Shown here one piece after another: positions 6,080-15,375 of a stretch of 21,152 nt of DNA (position 1 is its first letter; each line of letters begins with the position of its first letter). Source of the DNA: Saprospiraceae bacterium. GTDB taxonomy: Bacteria; Bacteroidota; Bacteroidia; Chitinophagales; Saprospiraceae. The notes beneath the pieces were generated by a model, which saw only the letters and a program-made list of their open reading frames with translations, was not told the DNA's origin and did no database searches. The stretch covers positions 1-21,152 of the forward strand of contig JADKAE010000042.1 of assembly GCA_016715405.1 (NCBI GenBank), read 5' to 3'. The translations under genes were made by a program, and so were the position numbers.

Positions 6080-6728
6080 AGATGAAGCTGATATCCTAGA
6101 CTCTTGTCTATCTCACTGGCAAAGTCTTGGTATAGATAAGTTTTATCTCTGTGACAATGGCAGTGTAGACGCTTCTTTTGCTATAGCCACTAGGTATGAT
6201 TCGGATACAATTAAAGATACTCGTACTAACTGGCCGGGTAGAGAAGTATTAAACAAGCTAAAGAATAAAGCATTAGAAGATGGTCATACTTGGATATTTC
6301 CTATTGATGCTGATGAGTTTCTTACACTACCTCATAACCATACACTTGACCAGTGGTTAGCTAAGTATGAAGATACACCAAGATATTGTTGGGGAGAGAT
6401 TAAATATCTTAATATCAGACCTAATGGTAAACTAGACTGGCAGGAACCACATCGTAAAGTGTTTGGTAAATTACATCCAGACTGGATGATTAGTATGGGT
6501 AATCATGTAATAGAACATGTAGAAGCTACACTTGATCCGTATGGTGCTTATTATAGACACTATTCACTACGTAGCTATCCACAGTTTAGACAAAAGATGA
6601 TTAACTATATGACTGCATTTGGCAATAGTCAATTTAAAGATCATCCTCATGCTAAGAGTTATCTAGAATGGAAAGTAAAAGGCGAAGATTATTTAATCGG
6701 TGTATGGAATACACTTTTAAGCATGTAA
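6051..6728 (+). CDS. Glycosyltransferase (GT-A fold, family 2/92-like)
   Basis: 225 residues, complete. MMFRDEADIL (7-16) followed by CLSHWQSLGIDKFYLCDNGSVD is the N-terminal signature of the glycosyltransferase-2-like group that includes GT92, and IDADEF (85-90) supplies the D-x-D metal and nucleotide-sugar site. The middle has conserved-looking W-G-E-I and H-R-K-V-F-G segments and an EHVEA motif. It would act in the cytoplasm on a nucleotide sugar; the acceptor (capsid protein, DNA base or host glycan) is not visible from sequence. It stands before a one-TM peptide and a methyltransferase, so a modification cassette is inferred. Confidence 0.75.
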   Translation: MSTAVIMMFRDEADILDSCLSHWQSLGIDKFYLCDNGSVDASFAIATRYDSDTIKDTRTNWPGREVLNKLKNKALEDGHTWIFPIDADEFLTLPHNHTLDQWLAKYEDTPRYCWGEIKYLNIRPNGKLDWQEPHRKVFGKLHPDWMISMGNHVIEHVEATLDPYGAYYRHYSLRSYPQFRQKMINYMTAFGNSQFKDHPHAKSYLEWKVKGEDYLIGVWNTLLSM

Positions 6729-6729
6729 T

Positions 6730-6864
6730 ATGAGTTTACCAATACCACATATAATACTAGCTTGTATTGCACTAATCGTTGCTATTGGTTTAATTATTCA
6801 CGTAAAAGTATCTTCTACTGATATAGAAGATAATGAAAATCCCCTCGGTGGTTATGAAATTTAG
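6730..6864 (+). CDS. One-TM small membrane protein
   Basis: A 44-residue frame starting MSLPIPHIILACIALIV. Residues 6-25 form one hydrophobic helix, followed by HVKVSSTDIEDNE, a short acidic tail, which suggests an N-out/C-in or signal-anchor topology. The start follows the glycosyltransferase stop by one base and its end overlaps the methyltransferase start by 11 bases. No family recognised. Confidence 0.55.
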   Translation: MSLPIPHIILACIALIVAIGLIIHVKVSSTDIEDNENPLGGYEI

Positions 6865-7435
6865 AGATTCAAAATTAGCACATGATTTACTGGATGGTTC
6901 TGATATAGTAATAGAGATTGGAGCATCTAGTCACAATCCGTTTAACATAGTTTGTAATAAGTATCTTAATGTGGATCTACCAGCTCATCTACGCGAAGTA
7001 TACGTAGTAGAATCACAAAAGCTAGGTGAAGAACCTATTGAAGTACACGTAGAAGCTAATGGTATTGATTTACCTTTTGATAACGACTATGCAGATTGTA
7101 TTATATCTTCACATGTAATAGAACACTTTTATAATCCTTTACTAGCTCTTAATGAGTGGTATAGAGTAGTTAAACCCGGTGGTTATATCTACATCATATG
7201 TCCTCATAAAGATAGAACTTTTGATAAGGATAGGGAAGTAACTTCTATTAAAGAGATAGAAGCAAGACAAGGTGATACTTCTCAAGTAGAAGATGGTAGT
7301 CAACACTTTACAGTATGGCGTACCAATGACTTTGTGCATATGTTACAATACTTTGGATTCGTAGTTACACATGTTCAAGACGTAGATGACAAAGTAGGTA
7401 ATGGATTTACCGTAGTAATACAAGTTATTAAATGA
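6854..7435 (+). CDS. Class I SAM-dependent methyltransferase (Methyltransf_11-like)
   Basis: 193 residues from ATG 6854; an in-frame ATG at 6833 would add seven and increase the overlap with the preceding gene. VIEIGASSHNPF (19-30) is motif I, degenerate from the usual G-x-G-x-G. DLPFDNDYADCIISSHVIEH (72-91) contains the post-I and motif IV/V elements, and RVVKPGGYIYIICP (104-117) is the typical 'LKPGG' motif. The substrate is unknown. The position behind a glycosyltransferase suggests sugar or polyketide-like small-molecule methylation rather than DNA methylation, since no DPPY or NPPY motif is present. Confidence 0.75.
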   Translation: MKFRDSKLAHDLLDGSDIVIEIGASSHNPFNIVCNKYLNVDLPAHLREVYVVESQKLGEEPIEVHVEANGIDLPFDNDYADCIISSHVIEHFYNPLLALNEWYRVVKPGGYIYIICPHKDRTFDKDREVTSIKEIEARQGDTSQVEDGSQHFTVWRTNDFVHMLQYFGFVVTHVQDVDDKVGNGFTVVIQVIK

Positions 7436-7463
7436 GCCATTTTGAGCCGTAAAACAACTATTA

Positions 7464-8073
7464 ATGAGCTACAAATTAGTTAACATAGGAACCTTCAATA
7501 TAAACCACAACTTTTGGGAACTTAACCCACAGTTGATTTATATGCAACCTTTTCGTAAACTCTATGAAAGGGATAAAACCAAAGATAAAATCGTATCTTC
7601 TAAAGAGATGTGGTGTGTATGGTTACATGAAGATCCTAACTACGAGAATAAGATATTCCGACAAGACAGTGATGTTAAACTAGAATCTATCAGATACTAT
7701 TATCCTGACTTTAATATTAATGATGAAGTAATAGCAGAATGTATAAAAACAATACGATACTAAACTGGTTACTGCTGCTGCACGTGCTTTTAAGCTGGAA
7801 GAACAAACTCTTATACAACGTGCAGAATTGATTAATTCTACACCGTATAGTTTTGATCAAGTAGTAGGATATGATAAAACTGGTAGAGCACAAGTTATAC
7901 CTGGTACAGTAAAGGATTTAGAGATGATGAAGAAGAATACACTTAATATCTACAAGCAATACGAAGAAGTTAAACGTATGTTTGAAGAAGAGCAGGGTGA
8001 TCTTCGTGTTCATGGTGGACGTAAAGAAACGTTAAGAGAAAAAGGGCAATTAATAATTGATGTAGAAGATTAA
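7464..8073 (+). CDS. Conserved phage protein of unknown function (one frame break)
   Basis: The first frame (99 residues from MSYKLVNIGTFNINHNFW) stops at 7763. The reading continues in another frame as KLVTAAARAFKLEEQTLIQRAELINSTP from about 7765 and runs to TAA 8071-8073, giving about 203 residues. Features are VSSKEMWCVWLHEDP (residues 45-59), a helical middle with A-R-A-F-K-L-E-E-Q, and a basic coiled C-terminus (YKQYEEVKRMFEEEQGD). This layout looks like a conserved crAss-like protein encoded upstream of TerL; I cannot name its function. The leader contains AAAACAACTA directly before the start. Confidence 0.6.
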
Positions 8074-8085
8074 ATTAAAACAACA

Positions 8086-8592
8086 ATGAAACTAACAATT
8101 CTATTATTATTTTTAACAATAGCTGGATATGGACAGCGTGAGATTATTGGATCTGGTATATCAGTATCTACTTCAGATAATAAGCAAGATCCTAATTACT
8201 TATATATTGTGAATTGCGTTACATTACAAGATTACATTAAAGCATACGAAGCTGATTGTTATACTACAGTATTAGATACTACGCAGCAATGTGGATTAGT
8301 AAAATACGACTATATACCTGTATATGAAAATGATGTATTAAAACATTATAAAGCAGTAGCTATAGACACTGTTTGGGGAAAACCAGTACATATGAAACCG
8401 TATAAATACGATTCAGAAGGCACTTGGGTACTAGGTAGTGGCATATCGGTTTATACCACAGAGTTTATAACAACATTTAAGCTTGATGAAGCAGATGAAG
8501 TATGTATAGATTATGTATATGAAACACTAAAACGAAGAGTATACCCATTTAGTGAAGATTTTTGGAACTTTGTTAAAAACTATAAACAATGA
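8086..8592 (+). CDS. Secreted protein with repeated GSGISV motif
   Basis: 168 residues. MKLTILLLFLTIAGYGQ (1-17) is a classical signal peptide with a Bacteroidota-type end (G-Y-G-Q), so the product should leave the cytoplasm. The mature part holds two copies of GSGISV (22-27 and 117-122), each followed by S/Y-T-S/T, hinting at two related halves. There are four cysteines (44, 58, 69, 140), which could form two disulphides in the periplasm. No family recognised. Its start follows ATTAAAACAAC, and its stop overlaps the first Tad2-like gene, so the two are probably co-expressed. Confidence 0.65.
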   Translation: MKLTILLLFLTIAGYGQREIIGSGISVSTSDNKQDPNYLYIVNCVTLQDYIKAYEADCYTTVLDTTQQCGLVKYDYIPVYENDVLKHYKAVAIDTVWGKPVHMKPYKYDSEGTWVLGSGISVYTTEFITTFKLDEADEVCIDYVYETLKRRVYPFSEDFWNFVKNYKQ

Positions 8593-8857
8593 TGCTAACA
8601 TTCTCTGAAGCTTTAGAAAGCTTGAAACAAAACAATAAAATAGCTCGCACTGGTTGAATGGTAAAAACATGTTTCTTATGTACTATTCTCCAGTAGCACA
8701 CGGTACTGACGAATTTGCTGTAAATAACGAAACATTTTACTTACAACCATTTATACTAATGAAAACAGCAGATGGGACAATAGTACCCTGGTTGGCTAGT
8801 CAGTCAGATATTTTAGCTGAAGATTGGGTAATTATTAACGATGTTCATATTGCATAA
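8589..8857 (+). CDS. tad2: Tad2-like anti-Thoeris protein (DUF2829), copy 1, one frame break
   Basis: Restoring one base near 8655 (TTGAATGG probably stands for TTGGAATGG) gives about 90 residues: LTFSEALESLKQNNKIARTG, then WNGKNMFLMYYSP, then LQPFILMKTADGTIVPW, and the diagnostic WLASQSDILAEDW. This is the DUF2829 pattern: F-x-E-A-L, a conserved 'R-x-x-W-N-G' and the 'S-Q-x-D-x-x-A-x-D-W' end. The family is known as Tad2, a phage protein that binds and sequesters the 1''-3' gcADPR signal of Thoeris defence. The start overlaps the secreted-protein stop (ATGATG). A second copy follows 18 bases later. Confidence 0.8.
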
Positions 8858-8875
8858 CTTATTAAACATAAACTA

Positions 8876-9094
8876 ATGACATTTAGCGAAGCAATTCAGT
8901 TTCTACAAAAGAATAAGAAAGTATGTCGCCAGATATGGCCAGTAAATACATTTCTTATGCTATACTCTCCATTTACGATTAATCCCTTTTTATGGGGTCA
9001 GAAGAAACTCTATCTAAGTGTAAATGGTGTATTGATGCCATATGTAGCCACAGGAGAAGACGTTAGTGCTACTGATTGGAAGGAGTTTGTTTAA
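8876..9094 (+). CDS. Tad2-like protein (DUF2829), divergent copy 2
   Basis: 72 residues, intact. MTFSEAIQFLQKNKKVCRQIW, then FLMLYSPF, then VLMPYVATGEDVSATDWKEF aligns by eye with copy 1 (FSEA, R-x-x-W, FLM-YSP, and D-x-x-A-x-DW). It has lost the S-Q of copy 1 (now T-G-E-D), keeps D-V-S-A-T-D-W, and is shorter in the middle. Divergence between adjacent paralogues may mean specialisation for a different cyclic ADP-ribose isomer, or decay of one ligand site. Confidence in the family is lower than for copy 1. Confidence 0.65.
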   Translation: MTFSEAIQFLQKNKKVCRQIWPVNTFLMLYSPFTINPFLWGQKKLYLSVNGVLMPYVATGEDVSATDWKEFV

Positions 9095-9109
9095 GTTATA
9101 ATCTAAACT

Positions 9110-9430
9110 ATGTTTAAACGCAAGCTTAACATTCCTATATTTGACCTTACACTAAATGTGATTGTAGCAGATAGTATTGAAGAATATACCGATAAGCATA
9201 ATATAGAGTTTAGTACTACTCATGCTGAAGCAATTACATTTACACATGATAACCAGTTTAATGTACTATTCGTATCAACAGATGTCGATGTTATAGCACA
9301 TGAGGTTATTCACATAAAGAATATGATATTTGATCATGTACATATAAAGTTAGATACAGGTAATGATGAGTTTGAAGCATATCTTACAGGATGGTTAGTA
9401 AAACAGATACATGGAATTATTAATAGATAA
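9110..9430 (+). CDS. Small HExxH protein, zinc-metallopeptidase-like
   Basis: 106 residues. HEVIH (His64, Glu65, His68) is a zinc-peptidase HExxH motif, preceded by D-V-I-A and followed at residues 85-92 by NDEFEAYLTGWL, whose Glu (about 87 or 89) could be the third ligand, the spacing expected of a gluzincin-like fold. Similar short proteins lie near the terminase in crAss-like and other Bacteroidota phages; the substrate is unknown. It might process a virion or host protein, which is inference. The TerL ATG lies inside its end (overlap 20 bases). Confidence 0.6.
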   Translation: MFKRKLNIPIFDLTLNVIVADSIEEYTDKHNIEFSTTHAEAITFTHDNQFNVLFVSTDVDVIAHEVIHIKNMIFDHVHIKLDTGNDEFEAYLTGWLVKQIHGIINR

Positions 9431-12400
9431 TAAAACTGTTTATACAGACTATATTAAGATTGATAACTTAGAGCAATATCTTACTAAAGTACCTTTACTA
9501 CATCCCGATTCCCCACAATATAATATTTTTGGTCTAGAGAAACGAAGCGATGTATAGAAGGACTTTGGGGAGAAATGTTTGGAGGTTTCCGGTATATGCC
9601 CGGAAACCTCTACTACTATGGTAATTACACACTAATACAACAAACAGATAAGAATAAGACTACCAGATATATTAAACCAAGAGTAGATGATATAGAATGG
9701 GAATTTGCATATATGTCATTAGAAGCTAAGGGTTTCTCTGGTTGGAGTAAAGACGATACTTATACCTCACTTGAGTTAGTTAAAGAACTAAACGATGCTG
9801 GTGTATTTGAACCCAATGAGTATATATTAGAAAACTATCCAGAAGCTATAACAGCAGATGGTAAATTAAAAAACTTATATACCACCAAGAGAGAATATAC
9901 GTAAGATACATACTTATACTAAAGGTAGACCCTACTATCATAATCCGACACAAAATGTAGGAATCTTAGGCAGCAGAAGCGGAGGTAAGGCGCTGATAGT
10001 TGATACATTAGTACAAGTTCCTGATGGTCAGAAGTATATACAAGATATTGAAATAGGTGATTTGGTATATGGAAAAGATGGTCAACCCAAGAAAGTACTA
10101 GCTAAGTATAAACATGATTTAGTACCAACTTACGACATTACATTCAGAAGTGGTAGAAAGCTTACAGTTAGTGCAGATCACCTTTGGGAAGTAAAACAAT
10201 GGAATGCTGCAAATCTTGTTATCAAAGGATACTAAGTCTATGTACTTAGATTTCTCAAGACCAAGAACCGCTATTACTTATGAATATAAATACCGAGTAT
10301 GTAATAATAAAGCAGTAGATTATAGTACTAAAGAGTTTGAAGTAGACCCCTATCTATTAGGACTTGTATTAGGCGATGGCGGTGTTTATCATTACAAGTA
10401 TAAATGTAATCAGTACAAGGTAATGCTAACTGCTGGTAATGATGATGGTATACATTACGAAAACTATTTTAATACACTTGGTCAAACATTTAATAAGTAC
10501 TTAAAGAAGAATACTACTAATTGGAGCTATGCCTTTGATAGAAAACTATATGACAAGTTTGATAAACTAGGTTTAGTAAATCATAAGTCTTATACCAAGT
10601 TTATACCGAAAGAGTATCTATACGGAGACTATAATCAGAGATTACAATTATTACAAGGTCTGTTAGACACAGATGGATATGTTAATGTAAGACGAGGTAC
10701 TAACAACAGTGTAAATTTTGCTAGTGTATCAAGTCAACTAATACATGATTTAGTACAACTAGCAAGGTCTTTAGGTATAGCATGTAAGAATCCCAAACAT
10801 TACAATAATAAATATGATGGTTATTGGGAGACAACGTTGTATACTGATAATCCTGAAGTATTTACATTAGAAAGGAAGAAGAAATTAGTAGTACCTAAAA
10901 CTACTAATGGACAGAGAAGTAATATCGAATGGGATATTATATACAATATTGAAATAAACGAACCTAGTGAAGCATGGTGTATTACCGTAGAAGATGATTT
11001 ATTCTTAGCTGGTGATTTCATCGTGACTCATAATAGTTACTATACCGCACTTGCTGAAGTTGAACACGGCATCATTTTTGACGGAGCTAAGGAATACACA
11101 GAGGAGTTTATTAAGGGTTTAATCACTGCTGAATTCTGTGTTGGTTCTGCTAATGCCGATAAATCTTCTGAACTAGCTAGTAAAATAGATTCTTCTATTA
11201 GAGCTAAGGCTAGTCCAGATGTGGGTAGACAATTTGGTGTATGGGGAAAAGAAGATGATGATGACTTTACACCCTGCCCGTTTTATAAAGATATGACGGG
11301 TAGTATAGCTACCAACAATAAGAAGAATCCTTATAGACATGAGTACAAAGTAGAACTAAATGGTAGATGGGTTACTAAAGGTACTGGTACTAAACTATAT
11401 CATGTAAACTATTCTACTAAAAAAGGTGACGGTGCACAAGCTGCTGCCGGGGGTAGATATCTTGTATCTGTAGAAGAGGAGTGGGGTTTAGAGGAAAATG
11501 CTATTGAAGTACATAACTCTAATGACTCTACTGTTGCACGTGACGGTGTATTCTTTGGCGTACAATGGAAGATGGGAACATCTGGTAATATTGAATATAT
11601 TCAGTCTACTAAGAAGATGTTCTTGAATCCTAAAGATTATCGTATAGTTAGTTTTAAGAACCAGCATGGTAATGAAGGTCAGGATGGTAACATTGGTTTC
11701 TTCTTACCATTTTATATGGTACTTCGCCAGTATAAAGACAAGAATGGTAATACTGATTACGAAGCAGCGGTAGCACACGTTAATAAAATCAGAGCAGAAA
11801 AGACTAAATCTACAGACCCAAAGGTACTTCGTGATGAGAAGATGAACCGGCCTTGTTTTGTAGATGAGATGTGGGTAACAGATAAGACTTACTATTTACC
11901 ATATGAAGAGGCTCAACAAAGAGAAAAAGAGTTAATGGCATTTGGTAAGTATAAGACTTTAGAGAAACCAGTTAAGCTTATATGGGATTCCTTATCTCCT
12001 CGTGGCGTAAGATATGAAATAGATCACAATGCAGAACCATATCGTGAGTTTCCAATAGACTTCTAAGCGTAAAGACCCGTCTGGTTGTATTGTAATCTAT
12101 GATATGCCGCATGAGATTAATGGTGATATACCACCAGATATGTATCAATTCGTAGGTCTTGACCCATATGTAGAAGAAAATATAGATGGTGGCGGTTCAA
12201 TAGGTGCTTGTTTTATACTTACTAATCCTAAGTATATCCCGCATGGTGCGAGAGGAAATTGTATAGCAGCTACATATATTGGTAAACCAACAGAAGGACT
12301 TACTGCATATTACGAAGGTATATTTAAGCTGATGTCGTTTTATAACTGTGGCCCCGGTTCTTTATGGTTTGAGAAGAATAGAGGCGATGCGTGTAGGGAA

Positions 12401-12837
12401 TATTTTATACGTAAGAACAGAGCAGATATGTTATGTGTTACTCCACAATTCGTAATGGGTAGTAATATATACCAGAAGAGAATGTTATCCTTTGGATATG
12501 TAGTTGGTAATAAAGTAGCTAAGATAAACTTGTTAAAAACATTAAACGACTGGCTACTAGATGAGACTGAATTACACGATGGTAAAAGAAAAACATAGAG
12601 AGGATACCTTGTTTGTTTACACTACGTCAGATTATGCAATACGATATAGATGGTAACTTTGATGCAGTGGATGGACTTAGAGGTGCTGTAATAGGTTTAA
12701 AAGAATACTCCGCTAAAATAGAAGCTGGAGAAAGACAACAAGTGTCAACATCAGGAAGATTTAATTATATACTGAATAATCCGAAAATATTTAAAAATGC
12801 TAGAGCTAAGAGATTTTATGAAGCTAACCGTACCTGA
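9411..12837 (+). CDS. terL: Terminase large subunit, crAss-like, with intein in the P-loop
   Basis: The packaging motor ATPase and nuclease. Reconstructed length excluding the intein is about 790 residues, normal for crAss-like TerL. Start is ATG 9411. Motifs: Walker A GSRSGGK (9969-9989), interrupted by the intein and completed by Ser at 11035-11037; Walker B LVSVEEEW (11461-11484); nuclease aspartate in VGLDPY (12152-12169); second acidic site WFEKNRGD (12365-12388); third in DAVDGLRGA (12661-12687). Five frame breaks are needed: at the T-run 9526-9530, near 9900, near 10227 (inside the intein), near 12060 and near 12590 (an A-run; adding one A restores IERIPCLFTLRQ). Several fall in homopolymers, which favours sequencing error. 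The gene overlaps the HExxH gene before it and the portal gene after it. Confidence 0.9.
9582..9610. repeat. Perfect 11-bp inverted repeat inside TerL
   Basis: GAGGTTTCCGG (9582-9592) and its reverse complement (9600-9610) flank a seven-base loop. It lies in the part of TerL encoding GGFRYMPGNLY, early in the protein. It has no U-tract, so it is not a terminator. It could slow ribosomes or protect mRNA, or be chance; it is unusually strong for a low-G+C coding region. Confidence 0.5.
9990..11034 (+). mobile_element. Class 3 intein with LAGLIDADG endonuclease in the TerL P-loop
   Basis: The element interrupts GSRSGGK^S and spans 1,045 bases, that is 348 residues after removing one surplus base near 10227 (AAAGGATACT, probably AAAGATACT). 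It starts ALIVDTLVQVPDG, with Ala at position 1 where class 1 inteins have Cys or Ser. Block B reads GRKLTVSADHLW, with His and, two on, Trp (10185-10187). Block F is WCITVEDD, with Cys at 10978-10980. Block G is VTHN, then +1 Ser (11035-11037). Ala1 with the Trp-Cys-Thr set defines class 3 inteins. The endonuclease insert holds LLGLVLGDGG (10354-10383) and LLQGLLDTDGYV (10648-10683), both LAGLIDADG motifs with their acidic residues, so it may be active. Splicing would rebuild the terminase P-loop. Confidence 0.85.
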
Positions 12838-15333
12838 ATCTGAAAAAGATAAGGAATGGTATAAGTTTCATGCTGATAGAGTAATCCCTGCCTACAATTC
12901 ATTGACTATACAGGACTTTGAAGAGATGTCCAAACTATATCAATTTGCTAATAACGATCTAACGCTATTTAAGAAAGAGATAGAATACTATTGTGGTAGT
13001 TTAGAAGAGTTTGGTGCTACCGAAGAAGACTTGGTTCCTTATAATCCCATACCAAATAAACTTGAACAACTTAAAGGTGACTTGATAGCACGTGGTAATA
13101 CTCACAAAGTAATACTACTTACTGCTAAAGCTATGCGCCAGCATAACGAAGAGTTCATTAACAGGCTTAAAAAATCTGTAGATCAGGAGTTAAGTATTGC
13201 TATTGAGAAACAACGTGCTGCTATGCAAGGCATGTCTGAAGAGGAAATGAAGCAAGTAGAGGAACAACTTCGTACAGAGCTTACGCCTCAAAATTTAAAC
13301 AAGCGAGACTTCTTATCTGAAGGCGAAAAGGTGTATAACAAGTTACTTCAATATGCTATGTTTGATCAGGATGTGAGAAGTAAAAAAATGGAGACATTTG
13401 AAGACTTGTTTAAAGTAGACAGGATGTTTCTATATACTGGTTGGAGACATGGTAAACCAAGTATTAATGTACTTAACCCTAAACATGTTGGTTTTAGTAA
13501 GAATCCTAATACTCCGTTTATTCAGCACGGAGACTATGTATGGTATAGAGATGAACTAACTGTAGCAGATGCTTTACAGGAATATATTAATAAACTAGAA
13601 CCAGACGAGATTCAAAAGATACTCCAATATGGTGCTACATTTAACTCTGTAGATAGAAACGATAAACCTGTATTTGACTATACTAGATACTATAGCTTAC
13701 TAACAGCTATGGATCAGAAGTTACATAAAGGTGAGGGTATGCACCAGGGTACATCTCTTACTAATGTAAACTTTAACAGAACACTATGGAGAGTACATCT
13801 TGAGTTTAAAGCATTTAAGCAGATTATGTTTTTTACATTCAGAGATGAGTATGGTGAGAAAATAACTGTACAGTTAAATCATGATGCTGCTGTTATACCA
13901 GACGATGCCAGTAAAGTGAAGTTTGTGAATCGTTACATGATGGATAGTGAAAAATATGTCTGGTCTGATGAAGAAGGTAATGAGTTTGAAGCTGAAATTT
14001 TATCTGTACCACGTAGATATGAAATTACCAAACTAGGTAACGACATCATAGTAGACTTTAGAGAAGTACCTTACCAGCCTGATAATTATGACAATCCTTT
14101 CCTAGACTTTGAGCTAAGCTACAAAGGTGGTATAGCTAACTCACGTAACTCCAAATCTATTTCTCTTATGCAGCGTGGTTTACCATATGCATTTCAATAT
14201 ATGGCATTGAAGCGTTTACAGGATAGAGAAATAGCTAAGTATGTAGGTCAGGAAGCTGCTATAGACGTAGATCAGATACCAGATGACTTAGGTGTAGATC
14301 ATGAAGGTAATCCACTGGAAGGTGAAGATAAGTTACTACAAAATGAGATTATAGCAAGACGTATTGGTAAACGTTACTATTCTGGTTCAAGAAGTGTAAA
14401 TGGTTTACCATCACCTACTACTCGTAGCAGGTGTAAGTTATAACATAGTAGACGTTAGCCCACAACTAATTAATATCCAGCAGTTATGCAATCTGATTAA
14501 TGCAGAGATGGGTATTATTATGGGTGTACCACCTCAAAGAGAAGCAGCTACTATGCCTAATACTAATGTAACTGATAATAAGCAAGCTCTGGTACAGTCT
14601 ACTATGGCTACACAGAGTTACTTCTATTATCATGACAAAGTATGGGCGCATGCTTTAAATGAATACCTTTATTATTTGAAGCATTATATCAAGTTTAACC
14701 TTGATGAACAGACCAAGTATTACAGACTAAACTATGTATCTACTGAAGGTACTTCTGATTATCTGGAGATTACACCAGACCAGTTAGAGAAATTAGAAGA
14801 TATAGGTTTATATCTACATGATAGTGGTAAAGAACAACTTTACTTTAACTTCATGATGTCTCCACAAACTATGCAGGCATTTGCACAAAATGCAGGTGAA
14901 GGTATAGAAAGTATATCTGTGTATTACGTGCTATAGTAAGAAGTAATTCTGTAGAAGAAGTACACGAGCTGGTAGTACAAGAAGCAGATAAACAACGCGC
15001 AAGACAAGAAAACTTGGTCAAATGCAACAAGCACAATTAGCAGAACAAGCTAAACAAATGCAAGGTCTTGAGCAATATAAATCTGATTTAAAATTACAAT
15101 CTGATCTACAGAAAATAGCAGCTACACGAGAAGCTGATAAAGAAAGAGCAGAAATACAAGTACAGGCTCTTGCTATGCAGTATGATATTAATCAGAATAA
15201 AGAATCTGATATCATAGAAAAAACTAAACTTGATCACGAATTTCAGCGTAGTGAAAACGCTAAGGATAGACAATTAGAATTAATCAAAACTAGAATTTTA
15301 GCTAATAGCAGAAAGACTCCTACCAAGAGTTAG
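12818..15333 (+). CDS. Portal protein, crAss-like (three frame breaks)
   Basis: About 838 residues when rebuilt; the dodecameric ring through which DNA enters the head. Position directly behind TerL and size fit. Start ATG 12818 (MKLTVPESEKD) is chosen because it overlaps TerL by 20 bases; an in-frame ATG at 12797 would add seven. The N-terminal half runs helical (EQLKGDLIARGNTHK, EEFINRLKKSVDQ), the middle is mixed, and the last 130 residues are a long charged coil rich in Q, E and K (QLAEQAKQMQGLEQ, DHEFQRSENAKD), the barrel or C-terminal helix region. Breaks: near 14418 (TPTTR to VAGVSYNIVDV), 14925 (LRAIVRSNSVEE continues in another frame) and 15020 (joining to MQQAQLAEQ). It ends at TAG 15331-15333. 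Confidence 0.85.
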
Positions 15334-15340
15334 TCAGCTA

Positions 15341-15371
15341 TTGGATTTCATTAACATTTTAAATACATTTG
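15341..15371 (+). promoter_or_regulatory. Bacteroidota-type promoter at the scaffold gene start
   Basis: TTGG at 15341-15344 and TACATTTG at 15364-15371 match the -33 and -7 elements (20 bases between the TTG and the -7 box). Transcription would begin near 15375-15377, at the ATG of the next gene (15376), so the message may be leaderless. It would raise expression of the scaffold-like and capsid genes independently of the upstream operon. Confidence 0.6.
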
Positions 15372-15375
15372 CGCA

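Noticed and set aside
10821..11021. Leftward open frame opposite the intein
   Set aside because: Shadow of the intein coding frame; no independent support.
14400..14443. Possible programmed frameshift in the portal gene
   Set aside because: No slippery site or structure seen, and portal genes are not known to shift here; matches the general error pattern.
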